Assembly: GCA_947652735.1 (NCBI GenBank)
Contig: CANTEG010000002.1
Span: 124,001-188,000, forward strand
DNA length: 64,000 nucleotides
DNA from: an uncultured Lachnospiraceae bacterium
Lineage (GTDB): Bacteria > Bacillota > Clostridia > Lachnospirales > Lachnospiraceae
Direction: 5' to 3'
Shown: in pieces, positions 59,763-64,000 of the stretch
How positions within the stretch are numbered: the first letter of the stretch is position 1
Layout of the letters: each line of letters starts with the position of its first letter
Program-made: the position numbers and the translations under genes
Notes under the pieces: generated by a model
What the model was told of the DNA's origin: nothing
What the model saw: only the letters and a program-made list of their open reading frames with translations
The model's database searches: none

Positions 59763-62700
59763 ATGAGCAAAATAAAAAAGACATTTTATAAAAAAATGAT
59801 TGCCCTGCTGATTGTTTTTGGCATGGTTATTACACCTGTGCCAATTCATGCAGAGGCAACCGAGGGAACTTTGGAAACCATACAGGGGAAAGTTGCGGAA
59901 GATAATGTGACTGATGCTCAGGGAACACCTGGTGATGCTGCTGAAGAACCTGTGGAGCAGACCGCAGAGCTTGCGTCACTAATTATAGCTACGGCATCAT
60001 ACCCAAACGCGAATAACGTTATTTTGAAAAATTCAGATGATACATATAAAACGGAGCATATATTTTCAAATGATGTTAAGGAGTATAATCTGGGAAGTGT
60101 GAGCGACACGGTAAGTAAGCTCTATTTCAGGGCTAAGCCAAAGGATGAAAATGATACCGTTACAATAAAATACGGAGAGGTATCAGCAGATATAACATGG
60201 CTCAGCGGCACATCGAAAAATGCTGCGTGTATATTACCGGGTAAGAATACATTTACTATCGAGGTTACAGGAGCGGGAAAGCAGACAAAAACATATACTT
60301 TTCATGTTGACAGCATGCCATCGCTCACAGGACTTACGATTGACACAGGGGAATATGTACAGTTTACCGATAAGGTATTTTCGGCAACCGAAAATGAGTA
60401 CACGATTACATTGCCGTCAGATGCTGCTTCCGTTACCGTAAATGCAGTGCCGACCAAAGAAACCTACAAGGTGACCTACAATGAAAATATAGAAAACACG
60501 GTAGATATAAGCAATGCCGATAAAATATTAGTGAAGGTTTCGGCAGGGGAGGGTGAAAATGCACTTTCAAATACATACACATTTCATTTGAAAAAAATTC
60601 AGCCGTCAGACCTGACAATCAATGCAGCTCCTGCTGATGCAACCGTTTGTGTGTATGACAAAAACGGTAACAAGGTTTCAAAGGTGAATGGAAGCTATAA
60701 TGGTCTGTTTGCCATAGGTGATTATACCTATACAGTGGCAAAGTCAGGCTATGTGGAGGTTAAAGGAAATGTTCCTGCCGAGGCGGGAGAAATTAGTGTT
60801 ACCCTTGAAAAAGTAGATGAAACCCAGCCTGAGGAGATAAACTCCGACTGGTATAACTTTAGAAATAGTGACGTTAACATGGGTATTACATCCATGAAAA
60901 CACCAATCAGTGTGGAAGATACAGAACTTACATGGGCAAAATCACTTGGCAGCGGATGGAGTGCTGCACCGAGCGTACAGATTATCGTTGACAATTCACT
61001 GATTGTCATGTCAAATAAGACATTGTACAAGCTTGATTTAAGCACAGGAGAAATTCTGGCACAGGCGGACATGGTTGCTGCACCAAGCTACGGATATACA
61101 CCGCCGACCTATGGGGCAGGAATGATTTTTTGTCCGCTGGGCAATGGAACAATTCAGGCATTTGATGCAAAGACACTCAAATCGCTTTGGGTTTATCAGG
61201 ATGCCTTAAAGGGACAGGCGCTGTCTCCGGTTACATATTCGGCTGGATACATATATACTGGTTTTTGGAACGGAGAAGCAAAGGATGCAAATTTTGTATG
61301 CATCAGTGTTACGGATGAGGATGTAACAAATGAAACCGAAGAAAAGGTGGCGACATGGAAGCATAAGCAGCAGGGAGGCTTTTACTGGGCTGGCTCTGTC
61401 GTAATCGGTGACCGTGTCATTGTGGGAACGGATGACGGTGAGAGCGGAACCACAGGAAATTCCAAACTTTATTCCTTTGATAAAGTAACTGGTGATGTAA
61501 AAAGTACACTTGCACTTACGGGATTGGGCGACCAGCGTTCATCCATCGCATATGACAAGGCTTCAGGAAAGGTGTACTTCACAACAAAGGGCGGACATCT
61601 TTGCAGTGCAAAGGTTGACGCAGAGGGAAATCTTTCGGGACTTAAAACGGTAAATTATAAGGCGCAGTCTACGAGTACTCCGATTGTGTACAAGGACAGG
61701 GTATATTTTGCCACTGGAAGCGGAATATCAGCAACAGGCTCCAAGGGAAATGTGGTTGTGGCAGATGCTGATACGTTAGAGATGATTTATGCAGTGGGGC
61801 TTTTGGGATATCCACAGTGTTCATTGCTGTTGTCAACTGCCTATGAAGCAGAAAGCGGATACATTTATTTATATTCAACATACAACAATAAGCCTGGCGG
61901 AATATCCATGATAAAGGTGAAGCCTGATGCGGCAAGTGCAGACGAGGCGGAGTTGATTGACCTTTATGGTGCAAAAGGCTATGAGCAGACTTGTATTGCA
62001 AGTATTATTTGTGATAAAGAGGGAACACTTTACTACAAAAATGAGAGTGGAAATGTTTTCGCAGTAGGAAAAAAAGACAAACAGGGTGGAGATGCGACTG
62101 GTGGAGACGCAACTACCGAGGAACCAACTACGGAAACCCCAACAACTGAAAAACCAACAACCGAGGCTCCTAAGCCTGAAAAACCTGTCGTTGGAGAAAT
62201 ATTTAAGGATGCTAAATCAAAGGGACAATATAAGATTACAAGCAGTAAAACTGTAGCATACACAAAGACAACTGCAACCTCAGGTAAGGTGACTGTCCCA
62301 TCCACGGTAAAGTATAAGGGAACAAGCTTTCAGGTAACACAGGTAGGAAGTAAGGCATTTAGAAATAAGACAAAAATTACAAGTGTTGCCCTGGGAAAGA
62401 ATATTAAGACAATAGGAAGTGAAGCATTTAGCGGATGTAAAAAGCTTGCAACGGTAAAGCTTAATTCCAATCTGACCAAGATAGGTGCTAAGGCATTTTA
62501 TAACTGTACGTCACTTACTGCCATAAAGCTTGGAAACAATGTAACTTCCATAGGAACGTCGGCATTTGCAGGCTGTACCAAACTGACCAGTGTAAGGTTA
62601 GGTACTAAGCTGACTACCATAGGCAACAGTGCATTCCAAAAATGTACAGCCTTAACAAGCATTGTTATACCGAAAAATGTAAAAAAGATAGGAAAACAGG

Positions 62701-62891
62701 CATTCTATGGATGTAAGAAGTTAAAGAAGATTACCGTGGCAACGATAAAGCTGAAAAGTGCAAATGTCGGAGCAAAAGCATTTAGGGGAATCTATGCAAC
62801 GGCAACGATAAAGGTGCCGAAAACCAAAAAGGCTGTATACAAAAAGCTGATAAGAAGCAAGGGTGCAGGAAAGAACGTAAAATATAAATAG
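59763..62891 (+). CDS. Large surface protein: PQQ-type beta-propeller and LRR_5 C-terminal module
   Basis: The 1042-residue protein has a signal peptide (M-I-A-L-L-I-V-F-G-M-V-I-T-P-V-P-I-H-A-E-A). Two cadherin-like beta domains follow (about 60-280), then a PEGA-like segment (L-T-I-N-A-A-P-A-D-A-T-V). An 8-bladed PQQ-like propeller (about 380-760) has T-L-Y-K-L-D-L-S-T-G-E-I-L and T-I-Q-A-F-D-A-K-T-L-K-S-L-W. A Thr/Glu/Pro linker of T-T-E-K-P repeats joins an LRR_5 module ending G-A-G-K-N-V-K-Y-K, nearly the same as the one at 16620-17339. AAGGAG before ATG 59763 sets the start; the longer frame overlaps the upstream gene. Its place in the B12 operon suggests a role in cobalamin capture. Confidence 0.88.
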   Translation: MSKIKKTFYKKMIALLIVFGMVITPVPIHAEATEGTLETIQGKVAEDNVTDAQGTPGDAAEEPVEQTAELASLIIATASYPNANNVILKNSDDTYKTEHIFSNDVKEYNLGSVSDTVSKLYFRAKPKDENDTVTIKYGEVSADITWLSGTSKNAACILPGKNTFTIEVTGAGKQTKTYTFHVDSMPSLTGLTIDTGEYVQFTDKVFSATENEYTITLPSDAASVTVNAVPTKETYKVTYNENIENTVDISNADKILVKVSAGEGENALSNTYTFHLKKIQPSDLTINAAPADATVCVYDKNGNKVSKVNGSYNGLFAIGDYTYTVAKSGYVEVKGNVPAEAGEISVTLEKVDETQPEEINSDWYNFRNSDVNMGITSMKTPISVEDTELTWAKSLGSGWSAAPSVQIIVDNSLIVMSNKTLYKLDLSTGEILAQADMVAAPSYGYTPPTYGAGMIFCPLGNGTIQAFDAKTLKSLWVYQDALKGQALSPVTYSAGYIYTGFWNGEAKDANFVCISVTDEDVTNETEEKVATWKHKQQGGFYWAGSVVIGDRVIVGTDDGESGTTGNSKLYSFDKVTGDVKSTLALTGLGDQRSSIAYDKASGKVYFTTKGGHLCSAKVDAEGNLSGLKTVNYKAQSTSTPIVYKDRVYFATGSGISATGSKGNVVVADADTLEMIYAVGLLGYPQCSLLLSTAYEAESGYIYLYSTYNNKPGGISMIKVKPDAASADEAELIDLYGAKGYEQTCIASIICDKEGTLYYKNESGNVFAVGKKDKQGGDATGGDATTEEPTTETPTTEKPTTEAPKPEKPVVGEIFKDAKSKGQYKITSSKTVAYTKTTATSGKVTVPSTVKYKGTSFQVTQVGSKAFRNKTKITSVALGKNIKTIGSEAFSGCKKLATVKLNSNLTKIGAKAFYNCTSLTAIKLGNNVTSIGTSAFAGCTKLTSVRLGTKLTTIGNSAFQKCTALTSIVIPKNVKKIGKQAFYGCKKLKKITVATIKLKSANVGAKAFRGIYATATIKVPKTKKAVYKKLIRSKGAGKNVKYK

Positions 62892-62905
62892 CAGAGGAAA
62901 AAAAG

Positions 62906-63778
62906 TTGGACAGGGAAACGGCATTTGAAAAAATAAATCCTATCATTTGTTTCATATATATAATAGGCGCTATGGCACTTTGCATGTTTACCATGCATCC
63001 CGTGGCGTGCTGTGCTGTCCTTGTAATGTCACTTTTGTTATATGTCAATGTATGCGGCAGGGGAGTTTTAAACAGACTTCCCCTGCTGCTTGTTGTATAT
63101 AGTATCCTTTCACTTTCAAATCCGCTTTTTAATACAAAAGGGGAAACGATATTGTTCACCTATTTTGGCGGACGTGAATTTACGCTGGAGGCACTGTGCT
63201 ACGGTATGATGCTTTCCGCTATGTTTGTCTCGGTGCTGATGCTGTTTGGCGTTTACCACCGCCTCATGACATCTGATAAGCTGATGTACATTTTTGGAGG
63301 ACTTGCCCCAGGAGTGAGCCTTGTGCTTTCTATGGTGTTAAGACTTGTGCCACATTACGGAAATCAGATAAAAAAGATAAACACTGCTAGATATATCAAG
63401 CAGGAGGGGAAATATTCCAAGGTAGCAAATGTAATGTCGGCAATGACAACGTGGTCGTTAGAGTCTGGAATCCTTATGGCGGACAGCATGAAATGCAGGG
63501 GATATGGCTGCGGAACAAGAGGCAGGTTTTCTATATACAGTATAAAAGGAAAGGATATCGCTGTGCTTATTTTAGCAGTGTTCCTATTTGCGTCAGTTTT
63601 GATATGCAGGGTCAAGGGTGGCCTTGATGCCGCATTTATACCCCGCATAAAAATAAGCAGATGGGACAATATTTATTTTGTCATGGCAATATGGAATATG
63701 ATATTATACTTAGCAATACCGATTGTGATAAATGTTACGGAGGCAGTGAAATGGCACATTTTGAGATTAAAGGATTAA
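62906..63778 (+). CDS. ecfT: ECF transporter transmembrane component EcfT
   Basis: The 290-residue membrane protein has about six helices. The cytoplasmic coupling region has R-L-V-P-H-Y-G-N-Q-I-K-K-I-N-T-A-R-Y and M-A-D-S-M-K-C-R-G-Y-G, matching the two coupling helices of EcfT (A-R-G pattern). It joins the EcfA ATPases to a substrate-binding S component in vitamin uptake. The start is TTG 62906 with GAGG 8 bases before. It ends 28 bases inside the next gene. With the B12 riboswitch operon, the likely substrate is cobalamin or a precursor. No S-component gene is visible in the window; it may follow. Confidence 0.88.
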   Translation: MDRETAFEKINPIICFIYIIGAMALCMFTMHPVACCAVLVMSLLLYVNVCGRGVLNRLPLLLVVYSILSLSNPLFNTKGETILFTYFGGREFTLEALCYGMMLSAMFVSVLMLFGVYHRLMTSDKLMYIFGGLAPGVSLVLSMVLRLVPHYGNQIKKINTARYIKQEGKYSKVANVMSAMTTWSLESGILMADSMKCRGYGCGTRGRFSIYSIKGKDIAVLILAVFLFASVLICRVKGGLDAAFIPRIKISRWDNIYFVMAIWNMILYLAIPIVINVTEAVKWHILRLKD

Positions 63779-64000
63779 GCTTTTGCTACCCAAATTCAGA
63801 AAAAAAGGCATTGGACGATATTAATATTACAATAAAAAAGGGTGAATACATAACGATTTGCGGCAGAAGCGGCAGCGGAAAGACAACACTGCTTCGGCAT
63901 TTAAAGAAACCAATTACGCCTTCGGGAAAAAGAGTGGGAGAAATTCTTTTTAATAAATGTCCCATAGAGGAAATGGATGTAAGGACGCAGGCATCAGCTA
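63751..64000 (+). CDS. ECF transporter ATP-binding protein, N-terminal part (cut by window end)
   Basis: Only 83 codons are present. ATG 63751 overlaps the end of ecfT by 28 bases and has GGAGG 7 bases upstream. The product begins M-A-H-F-E-I-K-G-L-S-F-C-Y-P-N and carries Walker A G-R-S-G-S-G-K-T-T-L-L near residue 44. The Q-loop, signature and Walker B lie beyond the window. This is an EcfA-type ATPase that powers the ECF transporter. It runs past base 64000. Confidence 0.9.
   Translation, partial: MAHFEIKGLSFCYPNSEKKALDDINITIKKGEYITICGRSGSGKTTLLRHLKKPITPSGKRVGEILFNKCPIEEMDVRTQASA

Overview
The window reads as a stretch of chromosome from a spore-forming, low-GC Gram-positive anaerobe of the class Clostridia, most likely a Lachnospiraceae-type gut bacterium. 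The reasons are strong AGGAGG ribosome binding sites, a SpoIIID regulator gene behind a SigmaE-like promoter, a CotF/ferritin-like coat protein, an FprA flavodiiron protein, type III glutamine synthetase, several BspA-type leucine-rich-repeat surface proteins and a cyclic-lactone (AgrD-like) peptide gene. No rRNA gene, complete tRNA gene, CRISPR array or phage structural gene was seen.

Region by region. 1-5100: housekeeping block (end of valS, then gdpP, rplI, dnaB) facing a coat-like protein. 5100-9404: a 180-bp inverted-repeat element, a copper P-type ATPase with a C-terminal CopZ-like domain that also has its own start site, and an Rpn-family nuclease. 9405-15105: two-component system plus MacB/Bce-like ABC exporter. 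15300-22858: LRR surface protein, CorA, a YlmH-like S4 protein, MATE exporter, DUF285-like protein, asparaginase. 23074-24960: a minus-strand operon of SPFH protein, proteolipid-like membrane protein and ribbon-helix-helix protein behind a tandem palindromic operator. 25146-31160: FprA, Mrp, a TPR-DUF4037-DUF4125 fusion and an RlmI-like methyltransferase. 31160-35251: duplicated terminator-like repeat, SUKH protein, an orphan LytTR regulator with repeated motifs before it and before its neighbour, and an acidic membrane protein with MSPDDIAALIASM repeats. 35414-42105: Card1-like CARF nuclease leading three GT2 glycosyltransferases, then a Csp-like subtilase and a FapA-like protein. 42219-47585: tRNA-like scrap, cold-shock protein, transglutaminase/LRR/Big2 surface protein, flavoprotein and a 7-TM diguanylate cyclase.

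47850-53209 is the most unusual part. It holds a 49-residue AgrD-like peptide gene right after the diguanylate cyclase, an XRE regulator, and a compact AT-rich four-gene cluster: a nucleoside-phosphorylase-fold protein, a helical-repeat protein carrying the same short G-D-N-Y/G-x-G-N motif, an SPFH-like coiled-coil protein and a two-TM membrane protein. The last three genes are packed with 8-base overlaps. It looks like an undescribed conflict or defence system.

53419-64000: spoIIID, a sodium:solute symporter, GlnN, then a cobalamin-riboswitch-controlled operon with a DUF4430 (transcobalamin-like) surface protein, a PQQ-propeller/LRR surface protein, EcfT and the start of EcfA, which together look like a vitamin B12 capture and ECF import system. 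All functions are inferred from sequence motifs read by eye; no searches were run.
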